From positions 1 through 19,209 of the forward strand of contig DATJPR010000056.1 of the NCBI GenBank assembly GCA_035506295.1: a stretch of 19,209 nt of DNA, in the 5' to 3' direction. Under the pieces are notes generated by a model. The model was not told the origin of the DNA. It worked only from the letters and a program-made list of their open reading frames with translations, and did no database searches. Below are positions 8,058-14,332 of the stretch, piece by piece. The stretch comes from DATJPR01 sp035506295. GTDB lineage: Bacteria > Bacteroidota > Ignavibacteria > UBA10030 > UBA6906. A program made the position numbers and the translations under genes. Positions within the stretch are counted from its first letter, which is position 1, and every line of letters starts with the position of its first letter.

Positions 8058-8086
8058 TTGCAATCCACGCCGGAATTGCGTATAAT
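8058..8086 (+). promoter_or_regulatory. Sigma70-type promoter for tRNA-Pro
   Basis: A perfect TATAAT box at 8081-8086 lies 17 bases after TTGCAA at 8058-8063 (four of six matches to the -35 consensus). Transcription would start near 8093, about 80 bases before the tRNA, which has no closer promoter candidate. The lipoprotein gene ends at 8043, so the element is free of coding sequence. Confidence 0.6.
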
Positions 8087-8101
8087 GACAGCGTTTTGGA
8101 G

Positions 8102-8156
8102 GTAGTAAGCAGTCCGGTCTTCTTCCTACTGCCTACTTCCTACTGCTTACTCACAT
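8102..8156. repeat. Degenerate heptad repeat (unit CTNCCTA) with inverted copy, 5' of the tRNA
   Basis: From 8122 the sequence runs in 7-base units: CTTCCTA (8122-8128), CTGCCTA (8129-8135), CTTCCTA again (8136-8142), then CTGCTTA (8143-8149) and a decayed unit to 8156. The first two units are therefore repeated with a 14-base step. AGTAAGCAGT at 8104-8113 is the exact reverse complement of 8142-8151, so the array can also fold into a 10-base-pair stem. The period matches three other repeat tracts in the window. Confidence 0.7.
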
Positions 8157-8172
8157 AGACGTACCCAAGATA

Positions 8173-8247
8173 CGGGGCGTAGCGCAGCCCGGCTAGCGCG
8201 CTTGGTTCGGGACCAAGAGGTCCCGGGTTCGAATCCCGGCGCCCCGA
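8173..8247 (+). tRNA. tRNA-Pro (anticodon CGG)
   Basis: A full cloverleaf can be drawn: acceptor CGGGGCG (8173-8179) with CGCCCCG (8240-8246), D-stem GCGC (8182-8185) with GCGC (8196-8199), anticodon stem CTTGG (8201-8205) with CCAAG (8213-8217) around loop TTCGGGA, and T-stem CCGGG (8223-8227) with CCCGG (8235-8239) around TTCGAAT. The anticodon CGG (8208-8210) reads the proline codon CCG. The discriminator base is A8247. The 3' CCA is not encoded (CTT follows), so it must be added after transcription. The sequence is close to bacterial tRNA-Pro in general. Confidence 0.97.
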
Positions 8248-8253
8248 CTTACC

Positions 8254-8295
8254 ATTTTAGATTTTGGAATTTAGATTTCAGATTTAGTCTTTGGA
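8254..8295. repeat. Degenerate AT-rich heptad repeat (unit ATTTTAG), 3' of the tRNA
   Basis: Six consecutive 7-base units begin seven bases after the tRNA: ATTTTAG (8254-8260), ATTTTGG (8261-8267), AATTTAG (8268-8274), then three more diverged units to 8295. The composition contrasts sharply with the GC-rich surroundings. The U-rich transcript could also help release RNA polymerase after the tRNA, but no hairpin other than the tRNA itself precedes it. Confidence 0.7.
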
Positions 8296-8360
8296 GAGGC
8301 CCTTGCACGCCAGAGTTTCCTGTGCTCGTCACGTGAGGACTGGCATGCGAGTGGAAGCGG

Positions 8361-8400
8361 CGGGGAGCAAGGGTTGCTTCCCGTTTCTCTTCTTCTTCCC
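8361..8400 (+). terminator. Candidate intrinsic terminator upstream of the Asp-box gene
   Basis: CGGGGAGCAA (8361-8370) pairs with TTGCTTCCCG (8374-8383) across a GGG loop: ten base pairs with one G-U wobble. The stem is followed by a pyrimidine-rich, T-containing tract (TTTCTCTTCTTCTTCC from 8384). It would end the tRNA-Pro transcript about 115-135 bases downstream of the tRNA. The T-tract is interrupted by C, so strength is uncertain. Confidence 0.5.
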
Positions 8401-8523
8401 TTCGTGTTTGTGATATCGTCTTCCGTTCCTTGGGCACTCCGCCTGTAGTCATTGACTCTCGCCCTTGATGTACGCTGTGTCTTGCCCGACTGAATGATCT
8501 CGCAACACAAAGGATGATTCTTC

Positions 8524-10620
8524 ATGCGACTCTTCAGCACCACCTTCTTCCTCATCACCCTTCTTCTGGTGTGCGTGTCCCAACTCCAGAGCCAATGGGT
8601 TCGGTCCGGGCCGTACGGGGGACAGCAAAAACACCTGGCGTCGGGCAATGGAATTGTCCTGACCGGATGCGACGACGGGATGTACCGTTCGACGGACGAT
8701 GGCGCGACGTGGGAATCCGCAAACAACGGCCTGACGGCCAGGTACATCGACGCGCTACTGAGCACAGGGACAGATTTCTACCTCGCGTGTGATGCAAGAA
8801 TCTATCGCTCGACCGATGGGGGACAGAACTGGCTGGGACTTGGTCCGGTCAACCCCTCTTTTCCCTATGTGATCTCTTTCGCGGCAACGGCGACGAGTCT
8901 GTTTGCAGGAACGATGACCAACGGCGTTTATAGGTCGACCGACCGGGGGAGCTCATGGATCAGCGTGAACAGCGGCCTGCCTGCTTCGTTCAGCCTTCAA
9001 TCACTTGCCGCGATGGGGACGGAACTCTACATCGCCACGTGGTCCGATTCCGTGTGGCGCTCGACGGACGACGGCGCAAGCTGGCAGCCTGCGAGCGGCG
9101 GGATCTATAGCTACTCGATCCACTGTCTGACCGTGAGCGGGTCCGTGTTGTTCGGCGCAGGAGATGGGAGTGGAGTTTACCGATCCACCGACCACGGAGC
9201 AAGTTGGCAACTTAGCCCTGACCTCGCAGGCATTTCCATAGCCGTGCTGAGCGCGCAGGGTTCAACCGTCCTGGCGGGGGCGGATGTCGGGATTTTCCGC
9301 TCGACAGATCTCGGTGCGAACTGGGCTCTGGTAGATTCGACAAGGGGGATCAACGACATCGCGCTTGCCGGTACGCTTGCCTTCGCAGCGGCTGACGAAG
9401 GGATTCTCCGATCCACAAACACCGGCGCGGCGTGGTCGGAGTCAAATGAGGGCATCACGGACCTCTACCTCACGCTGTCATCGATTGGAGGGACGATCCT
9501 TGCGGGCGGGATCCAGCATGGAGCGGTGAACAGCGGCGTGTTCCGCTCGACTGACGATGGTGCGACCTGGAGGGATGCCTCCCAGGGAATTCGGGACAGC
9601 TATGGGAACATGCCCAGCATAACTGCCTTTGCTTCTCTCGGAGGCAATGTCTACTGCAGCGCACAAATGCAGGGGGTATTCCGATCTTCCGACAACGGAG
9701 CCTCCTGGAATCCAGCGAGTGCTGGCCTTCTAGACCAATACGGTTATGGCCAAATCAATGCGCTGGCGTCCTCGGGTTCGAATCTCTACGCGGGCGGCCT
9801 GCATGGAGTGTTCATTTCCTCGGATCAGGGATCGACCTGGAACCGCTACAACGAAGGGCTTGCAGACACCAATGTGTCGGCGCTCTCGGTCTGCGGCACA
9901 CATCTTTTCGCCAGCGCGTGGAGCGGTGCCTTCTTGAGAAACGATGGTGATGCCCATTGGACGACGCTCTCGATGCCGTCGTATGGCATGCCTGTCATTG
10001 GATCCAGCGGATCGACGATCGTCGCAGGCTATCCTGGAGGCACAATTTACCGCTCTACCGACTACGGCTCATCCTGGATCCCTATCGATGGATCAGACGG
10101 ATGCACAGTCGTCATTGCCGTTCCTTCACCGTCCGGCGCAGGCCACGTTGCCCTGGGGGGCACGTACAGCGGCGTCTATCGTTCGACGGACGACGGTGTC
10201 AGTTTTTCCGACGTGAACGAGGGGTGGGACAGCCCGGAAGTGACGTCCCTTGCTGCAACCAACGACTATCTCTTCGCTGCGACCTCGGGAGAGGGCGTCT
10301 GGAAACAGCCACTCAAGTCCGCGACCAGTGTCTCATCGTCGGGAGGCGATATCCCCAAGGGTTTTGCACTGTTTCAGAATTATCCGAATCCGTTCAATCC
10401 TAAGACAGTCGTCAGCGGACAGTGGACAGCGGACGGTTGGGTACGGCTGGCGGTGTACGATCTGCTCGGTCGGGAGATTACCGTCCTGGCGAATGGAAGA
10501 TATCCGGCGGGGAAATACACATTCACGTTTGACGGGACGAACCTCGCCAGTGGAGTGTACCTCTGCCGCCTGGCAGCGGGCGCCCATTCTGCAGTGACGA
10601 AAATGATCTTGATCCGATAA
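8524..10620 (+). CDS. Secreted Asp-box (BNR-type) beta-propeller protein with T9SS sorting domain
   Basis: 698 residues. A Sec signal peptide (cleavage near LQS|Q, residue 24) is followed by at least twelve Asp-box motifs of the form RSTDxGxxW from about residue 54 to 580, for example YRSTDDGATW, YRSTDHGASW and FRSTDDGATW, most of them about 40-50 residues apart; one (LRNDGDAHW) is degenerate. Asp boxes mark the turn of each propeller blade in sialidases, Vps10 and photosystem II assembly factor YCF48; the count suggests two propellers in tandem. No sialidase catalytic set (Arg triad, FRIP) is visible, so enzymatic activity is not supported. Residues 611-698 form a type IX sorting domain (QNYPNPFNPKT, then LAVYDLLGRE and GVYLCRLAAG), so the protein is exported to the surface. 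An AAAGGA site lies about 10 bases upstream of the start. It probably stands as a single transcription unit between two repeat-rich gaps. Confidence 0.9.
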   Translation: MRLFSTTFFLITLLLVCVSQLQSQWVRSGPYGGQQKHLASGNGIVLTGCDDGMYRSTDDGATWESANNGLTARYIDALLSTGTDFYLACDARIYRSTDGGQNWLGLGPVNPSFPYVISFAATATSLFAGTMTNGVYRSTDRGSSWISVNSGLPASFSLQSLAAMGTELYIATWSDSVWRSTDDGASWQPASGGIYSYSIHCLTVSGSVLFGAGDGSGVYRSTDHGASWQLSPDLAGISIAVLSAQGSTVLAGADVGIFRSTDLGANWALVDSTRGINDIALAGTLAFAAADEGILRSTNTGAAWSESNEGITDLYLTLSSIGGTILAGGIQHGAVNSGVFRSTDDGATWRDASQGIRDSYGNMPSITAFASLGGNVYCSAQMQGVFRSSDNGASWNPASAGLLDQYGYGQINALASSGSNLYAGGLHGVFISSDQGSTWNRYNEGLADTNVSALSVCGTHLFASAWSGAFLRNDGDAHWTTLSMPSYGMPVIGSSGSTIVAGYPGGTIYRSTDYGSSWIPIDGSDGCTVVIAVPSPSGAGHVALGGTYSGVYRSTDDGVSFSDVNEGWDSPEVTSLAATNDYLFAATSGEGVWKQPLKSATSVSSSGGDIPKGFALFQNYPNPFNPKTVVSGQWTADGWVRLAVYDLLGREITVLANGRYPAGKYTFTFDGTNLASGVYLCRLAAGAHSAVTKMILIR
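10407..10434. repeat. Heptad repeat AGTNGAC inside the T9SS sorting-domain coding region
   Basis: Four adjacent 7-base units, AGTCGTC, AGCGGAC, AGTGGAC and AGCGGAC, run from 10407 to 10434 within the reading frame and encode part of TVVSGQWTADGW. The unit is the reverse complement of the one in the gap starting 200 bases downstream. The encoded segment replaces a hydrophobic strand seen at the same place in the C25 peptidase sorting domain without changing its length. Confidence 0.6.
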
Positions 10621-10711
10621 GGCCAGTTGTCTGCCGACTGTCAACTGTCGACAGTTGCTCCGAGGTCAATCCACTGTATACTGTCGACTGTCTACTGGCT
10701 GCAGTCTGCTG
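10620..10711. repeat. Two degenerate heptad arrays (units TCNACTG) downstream of the Asp-box gene
   Basis: Seven-base periodicity covers most of this gap: TTGTCTG, CCGACTG and TCAACTG at 10627-10647, and TATACTG, TCGACTG and TCTACTG at 10677-10697, with decayed units on both edges to 10711. The two arrays are out of phase by one base. On the opposite strand the unit reads AGTNGAC, as in the preceding coding region. The first array contains the 16-base palindrome listed separately. Confidence 0.65.
10642..10657. repeat. Perfect 16-base palindrome
   Basis: CAACTGTCGACAGTTG is identical to its reverse complement. It arises where two heptad units meet head to head. It could act as a hairpin after the Asp-box gene (stop at 10618-10620) or as a protein-binding site; no T-run follows, so it is not a typical terminator. 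Confidence 0.55.
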
Positions 10712-10725
10712 ATTTTCCGGCTTGC

Positions 10726-10754
10726 TTGACATTCCTTGAACTGCTTGGTATTAT
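10726..10754 (+). promoter_or_regulatory. Sigma70-type promoter with a very short leader
   Basis: A perfect TTGACA (10726-10731), a 17-base spacer and TATTAT (10749-10754, five of six) make this the best promoter match in the window. TATTATTG also comes close to the Bacteroidota -7 consensus TAnnTTTG. Initiation near 10761 leaves only about 7 to 13 bases before the ATGs at 10768 and 10774, so the message may be nearly leaderless. Confidence 0.65.
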
Positions 10755-10767
10755 TGAGCAAAACTCC

Positions 10768-11133
10768 ATGTCCATGGCGCGCAACAGTTGCACCCCGGCA
10801 CTCGCACTGGCTCTGCTCGTCTTTGCAGCAGCCATGATCGTCTCCTGCAAGCAGGAACCGGCGCCCGTCGAAAAGCGTGTTTGGACGGAGCGCGAGCTTG
10901 TTGCCATGCAAGGGATGACCCGCGACGAGATCCGCGCGAAGCTGGGCACTCCGAACGGTTTCTACACCCGCAGCGCCGAAGGCCGATGGCACTATTCCAA
11001 CGTTCTTGTCGACGACGAAGGGAATGGTCCGCCGAAACGGATGTGGATCGTCATCTACTTCAGCAAGTTCGGAGAGCAACGCGCCACGCTCGTCGAGCTT
11101 CATGAGCACGCCGACCAGACGGTCGAGAACTAG
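10768..11133 (+). CDS. Small BamE/SmpA-like lipoprotein
   Basis: 121 residues from this start. The frame is open from 10627, but that part is repeat and promoter sequence; the ATG at 10768 (or 10774) follows the promoter and begins a good lipoprotein signal with lipobox MIVSC (Cys27). After a short linker comes GMTRDEIRAKLGTP, the characteristic helix-turn of SmpA/OmlA (BamE-type) domains, then WHYSNVLV and a strand with WIVIYFSKFG. BamE is an accessory lipoprotein of the outer-membrane barrel assembly machine, but many small lipoproteins share the fold and this one lacks other identifying features, so a role in BAM is not asserted. The stop lies two bases from the stop of the convergent YciO-type gene, with no terminator between them. 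Confidence 0.75.
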   Translation: MSMARNSCTPALALALLVFAAAMIVSCKQEPAPVEKRVWTERELVAMQGMTRDEIRAKLGTPNGFYTRSAEGRWHYSNVLVDDEGNGPPKRMWIVIYFSKFGEQRATLVELHEHADQTVEN

Positions 11134-11135
11134 CG

Positions 11136-11750
11136 TTATTCCCACATCGAGACATCCCCAGCCCCTTTTCTGACCACTACGGGCGAGTCGCCCGTCAGAT
11201 CCAGGATGCTTGACGGCTCCGATGAGAGAGGGCCGGCATCGATAATCAGATCGACCAGGTTCCGGAAATTGTCCGCAATCTCGTGAGGGTCGTTGAGCAT
11301 TGCGCCGTTGCCGATGCTGACGCTCGTGCTCAGAATCGGATGGCCCAGCGCCTTCACAATCTCGAGCGTGATGCGGCTGTCGGGCACCCGAATGCCGACA
11401 GTCTTCCTTCGGGAAACAAGAATCTTCGGCAGCGCCTTCATCTTGGCGGAAGGGAGGAGGAAGGTGTAAGGGCCGGGGACAAGGTGCTTCATGATTTTGA
11501 AGGCGGGATTGCTGACGTGCGCGTACTCGCTGATGTGCGTCAGATCGGAACAGACGAAGCTGAACGGTTTCCCCGGCTTCATCTTCTTGACGAGATAGAT
11601 CCGCTCTATGGCGTTCTTGTTCTCGACGCTGCACCCGATACCGTAAACCGTGTCGGTCGGATAGATGATGATTCCACCGGTGCCGAGGATCTCCACTGCC
11701 TTCCGTACGTAGCGGGGCTCCGGATTCGCCGGATGCATTGAGACAATCAT
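11136..11750 (-). CDS. Sua5/YciO/YrdC-family protein (L-threonylcarbamoyladenylate synthase-like, YciO type)
   Basis: 204 residues read on the minus strand. The start is the ATG at 11750-11748, preceded by AAGGAG seven bases upstream; the frame stays open further (to 12212) but that part overlaps the response-regulator gene. The YrdC fold is clear: GGIIIYPTDTVYGIGCSV, KNAIERIYLVKKMKPGKPFS, LVPGPYTFLLPS, KTVGIRVPDS, ILSTSVS and VDLIIDAGPL. TsaC/Sua5 enzymes make threonylcarbamoyl-AMP for the t6A modification of ANN-decoding tRNAs. The SRRKTVGIRVPD stretch and the order of motifs resemble the YciO branch, whose members do not always replace TsaC, so t6A synthesis by this protein is likely but not certain. 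It is the only protein gene on this strand, convergent with the small lipoprotein and divergent from the response regulator. Confidence 0.88.
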   Translation of the reverse strand: MIVSMHPANPEPRYVRKAVEILGTGGIIIYPTDTVYGIGCSVENKNAIERIYLVKKMKPGKPFSFVCSDLTHISEYAHVSNPAFKIMKHLVPGPYTFLLPSAKMKALPKILVSRRKTVGIRVPDSRITLEIVKALGHPILSTSVSIGNGAMLNDPHEIADNFRNLVDLIIDAGPLSSEPSSILDLTGDSPVVVRKGAGDVSMWE

Positions 11751-11779
11751 GTCCGTCTCCTTGCGCGTTGATCGGTGAA

Positions 11780-11808
11780 ACCATACGAATTCCCCCGCTG
11801 AATGGCAA
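11780..11808 (-). promoter_or_regulatory. Candidate promoter of the YciO-type gene
   Basis: Read on the minus strand, TTGCCA (11808-11803) is followed after 17 bases by TATGGT (11785-11780), four of six matches for the -10 box. Initiation near 11773 would give a leader of about 23 bases containing the AAGGAG site. The match is moderate. Confidence 0.35.
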
Positions 11809-11837
11809 TTGAAAGTCAGCCAAATTTGCGGTATCGT
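11809..11837 (+). promoter_or_regulatory. Candidate promoter of the response-regulator gene
   Basis: TTGAAA (11809-11814), a 17-base spacer and TATCGT (11832-11837, four of six). Initiation near 11844 would nearly coincide with the ATG at 11847, giving a leaderless message, which fits the lack of a ribosome site. It directly abuts the opposing candidate promoter at 11780-11808. Confidence 0.33.
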
Positions 11838-11846
11838 CACGGTGCG

Positions 11847-12266
11847 ATGGCCGTTCTTCCCACCATACTGCTGGTTGAAGACAACCATGATCATCTGCGG
11901 CTCACCAGGAAAGTCCTGGAGCGCTCCGGGCTCAGGGCCGCGATCTGTGTGGCGAGGGACGGCAAAGAGGCCCTTGCGATGCTGGAGGCGATGAAAGATG
12001 GGAGAGTTCCGGATCTGGTCCTTCTCGACCTCAACATGCCGAGGGTGAGCGGAAGGGAAGTCCTGCACGCGATGAAGTCGGATGCCGTGTTGGCCGAGGT
12101 CCCGGTAGTGGTGATCAGCAGCTCCAGCCGTGAGGAAGATTCGTCCCTTGCCAGAGCCCTCGGCGCAGCGGGCTTCATTTCCAAGGCCGGAGGGTTCGAT
12201 CAATTCTCGCATGAACTCGGCGCCCTGAAGCGTTTCCTCCCCGACGAAGAAAAGCGGGACCAGTAA
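11847..12266 (+). CDS. Receiver-only response regulator
   Basis: 139 residues, a single CheY-like receiver domain with no output domain. Acidic pocket Glu11/Asp12 in LLVEDN, phosphoacceptor Asp61 in VLLDLNMP, switch Ser91 in VVISSSS and Lys113 in GFISKAGG are all present. The N-terminus (EDNHDHLRLTRKVLE) and the helix after Asp61 resemble the Rcp1/phytochrome-type stand-alone receivers that act as phosphorelay partners. The usual Pro after the conserved Lys is replaced by Ala. The frame is open from 11802, but the ATG at 11847 starts exactly at the domain edge. No histidine kinase is in the window. It lies 21 bases before der, so the two may be co-transcribed although functionally unrelated. 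Confidence 0.9.
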   Translation: MAVLPTILLVEDNHDHLRLTRKVLERSGLRAAICVARDGKEALAMLEAMKDGRVPDLVLLDLNMPRVSGREVLHAMKSDAVLAEVPVVVISSSSREEDSSLARALGAAGFISKAGGFDQFSHELGALKRFLPDEEKRDQ

Positions 12267-12287
12267 TTCTCTATTCCGTCAATTCCC

Positions 12288-13619
12288 ATGGAACATCATC
12301 TCCTTGCTATCGTCGGACGGCCCAACGTTGGGAAATCCACGCTCTTCAATCGCATTGTCGGCCATCGCCGGGCGATTGTCAACGATATGCCCGGAGTGAC
12401 CCGCGACCGTCACTATGCGAGCGCCGAGTGGGCGGGCAAACAGTTCACCCTCGTCGATACCGGCGGGTTCGTGCCGGCGTCGGAGGACGTTTTTGAAGCG
12501 GCGATCCGCGAACAGGTGTCGATCGCGATCCGCGAAGCTGACGGCATCCTGTTTGTCGTCGATGCCCAGGATGGCGCCTTGCCTTCCGATCGGGAAATCG
12601 CGGAAGTTCTCCGAAAATCGGAGAAACCCGTGTTCCTCATTGTCAACAAGGCAGACAGCGCCAAAGCCGAGGATGCCATCGGCGAATTCTATGCCCTGGG
12701 ACTCGGCGAGCCGATTCCCGCATCTGCGTTGCTCGGCCGAAAAATCGGGGACCTCCTTGATGCGGTGACCGCGGCGATCGGCAAGTCCACACTCGAGGAG
12801 CCGGAAGAGGATCGTCTCAGAATCGCGGTCATCGGAAAGCCGAACGTCGGCAAGTCTTCGTTTGTGAATGCGCTTCTGGGGGAAGACCGGCACATCGTGA
12901 CGAACATCCCCGGCACGACGCGCGATCCGATTGATGCCACGCTGCGGTTTCACGGCGAAGAGATCATCCTGGTCGATACCGCGGGTCTCAAACGCCGGAG
13001 CAAGATCAAGGAGAACGTGGAATTCTACAGCACGCTCCGTACGCTGAAAAGCATCGAGCGCTGCAGTGTGGCGGTTATCCTCCTGGACGCATCACAGGGG
13101 CTGGAACACCAGGATCTTCGCATTATCGAAACCACGATGGAGCGGCACCGGCCGGCGGTTATCGCCGTCAACAAATGGGATCTGATCGAAAAAGATTCAC
13201 GCACTGCCGCACTCTTTGAAAAAGCGTTGAAGGAACGATTGCGCGTGTATGATTTCCTGCCCGTCGTGTTTATCTCCGCGTTGGACCACCAGAGGGTGTT
13301 CAAGGTTCTGGATCTTGCGAAGGCTGCCGATGCGGAACAACGGAGGCGGATCTCCACGAGCGAGTTGAACGCGACACTCGGAGAGGAGATACGACAACGC
13401 CCGCCCAGTAGTCGAAACGGTAAAGAAATCAAGGTCAACTACATCACTCAAGTGAAGACTGTGCCGCCGGTGTTTGCATTTTTCTGCAACAATCCCGCAC
13501 TCATCGACGAAGGTTACCGTCGGTTCCTTGAAAACAGGCTGCGGGAGCACTATGCCTTCCCGGGTGTCCCGATCGTTCTTTCCTTCAAGCGCAAATCCAA
13601 GAGAGAAGCCCGCTCATGA
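12288..13619 (+). CDS. der: Ribosome-assembly GTPase Der (EngA)
   Basis: 443 residues, the usual length of Der. Two tandem GTPase domains are visible: the first with the P-loop GRPNVGKST (10-18), VTRDRHY, DTGG and NKAD (120-123); the second with GKPNVGKSS (183-191), TTRDPIDA, DTAG and NKWD (295-298). A KH-like domain occupies the C-terminus (KVNYITQVKTVPPVFAFFCN, then FLENRLREHYAFPGVPIVL). Der binds the 50S precursor and is essential for large-subunit maturation in most bacteria. The stop codon overlaps the start of upp in ATGA, implying translational coupling. Confidence 0.98.
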   Translation: MEHHLLAIVGRPNVGKSTLFNRIVGHRRAIVNDMPGVTRDRHYASAEWAGKQFTLVDTGGFVPASEDVFEAAIREQVSIAIREADGILFVVDAQDGALPSDREIAEVLRKSEKPVFLIVNKADSAKAEDAIGEFYALGLGEPIPASALLGRKIGDLLDAVTAAIGKSTLEEPEEDRLRIAVIGKPNVGKSSFVNALLGEDRHIVTNIPGTTRDPIDATLRFHGEEIILVDTAGLKRRSKIKENVEFYSTLRTLKSIERCSVAVILLDASQGLEHQDLRIIETTMERHRPAVIAVNKWDLIEKDSRTAALFEKALKERLRVYDFLPVVFISALDHQRVFKVLDLAKAADAEQRRRISTSELNATLGEEIRQRPPSSRNGKEIKVNYITQVKTVPPVFAFFCNNPALIDEGYRRFLENRLREHYAFPGVPIVLSFKRKSKREARS

Positions 13620-14284
13620 GTCCACGCCGACCCTCTTCCCCTGCCGCGACGTCGACGAAGCACAACTTTTACCTGATTGACCATCCGCTGATCAAGCGCG
13701 ATCTGAGCATATTGCGTGAACGTCGAACCGACAACCACCAATTCAGAACGACGCTCCGCCGGATCGCGACGGTGATGGCGTTCGAAGTGACACGGGATCT
13801 CAAGCTGCGGCGCACGAAGGTCCAAACGCCCCTTGAATCGACGACGGGCTTTGTCTTGTCGGATGATATTGTGATCGTGCCGGTCCTCCGTGCAGGGCTG
13901 GGCCTCGTGGATGGGTTTCTGGATTTCCTGCCTGAAGCGAGGGTTGGACACGTCGGTTTGTACCGGAACGAGGAAACACTTGAGCCCGTGGACTATTATT
14001 CAAAGTTTCCCCGCTCGCTCTCGCGGAGCATCGTTCTTCTCCTCGACCCGATGCTCGCCACGGGAGGAAGTGGAAGCGCCGCGATTGCTTTTCTGAAGGC
14101 GAAGGGTGCGAAGGAAATACGGTTCGTCACACTCCTGGCGGCTCCTGAAGGGATCCGGCGTATTCAAAACGACCATCCTGATGTCAAGATGTTTTCGACG
14201 GTGGTGGACAGGAAACTGAACAAACACGGCTACATACTGCCGGGCCTGGGTGATGCGGGAGACAGAATATTCGGCACAGAGTAA
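13616..14284 (+). CDS. upp: Uracil phosphoribosyltransferase
   Basis: 222 residues. The enzyme makes UMP from uracil and PRPP in pyrimidine salvage. Visible family features: DHPLIKRDLSILRERRTDN near the N-terminus, VPVLRAGLGLVDG, VGLYRNEETLEPVDYYSKFP, the PRPP loop LLLDPMLATGGSGSAA with Asp144, and the uracil-binding end HGYILPGLGDAGDRIFGTE. The N-terminus carries about ten extra residues (Ser/Pro/Ala-rich) before the conserved start; the ATG at 13616 is kept because it overlaps the der stop in ATGA, a standard coupling arrangement. Confidence 0.97.
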   Translation: MSPRRPSSPAATSTKHNFYLIDHPLIKRDLSILRERRTDNHQFRTTLRRIATVMAFEVTRDLKLRRTKVQTPLESTTGFVLSDDIVIVPVLRAGLGLVDGFLDFLPEARVGHVGLYRNEETLEPVDYYSKFPRSLSRSIVLLLDPMLATGGSGSAAIAFLKAKGAKEIRFVTLLAAPEGIRRIQNDHPDVKMFSTVVDRKLNKHGYILPGLGDAGDRIFGTE

Positions 14285-14332
14285 AGATCAATGGACACTG
14301 GTCAATCGACCACAGGGAGGGAGAACGCAAGT

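Noticed and set aside
8102..8156. CRISPR-like array
   Set aside because: Units are 7 bases and contiguous, without spacers.
8102..8295. tRNA-associated integration site or mobile element
   Set aside because: No integrase, no repeated tRNA 3' end and no insertion-sequence gene are present; the flanking repeats are heptad arrays.
8524..10620. Active sialidase
   Set aside because: Asp boxes alone do not make a sialidase; no FRIP motif or catalytic Arg/Tyr/Glu arrangement could be seen.
10627..10767. Extended N-terminus for the BamE-like lipoprotein
   Set aside because: The segment consists of heptad repeats and the promoter; using it would bury the lipoprotein signal.
10666..11823. Minus-strand open frame of 385 codons
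   Set aside because: It is antisense to the small lipoprotein and out of frame with the YciO-type gene; the product is low-complexity (His/Arg/Gln/Ser) with no motif.
11751..12212. N-terminal extension of the YciO-type protein on the minus strand
   Set aside because: It lies antisense to the response regulator, shows no family similarity, and an AAGGAG site marks the ATG at 11750.
14291..14332. Earlier ATG for endonuclease III
   Set aside because: No ribosome site precedes it, whereas AGGGAGGGAG stands at a good distance from the ATG at 14333.
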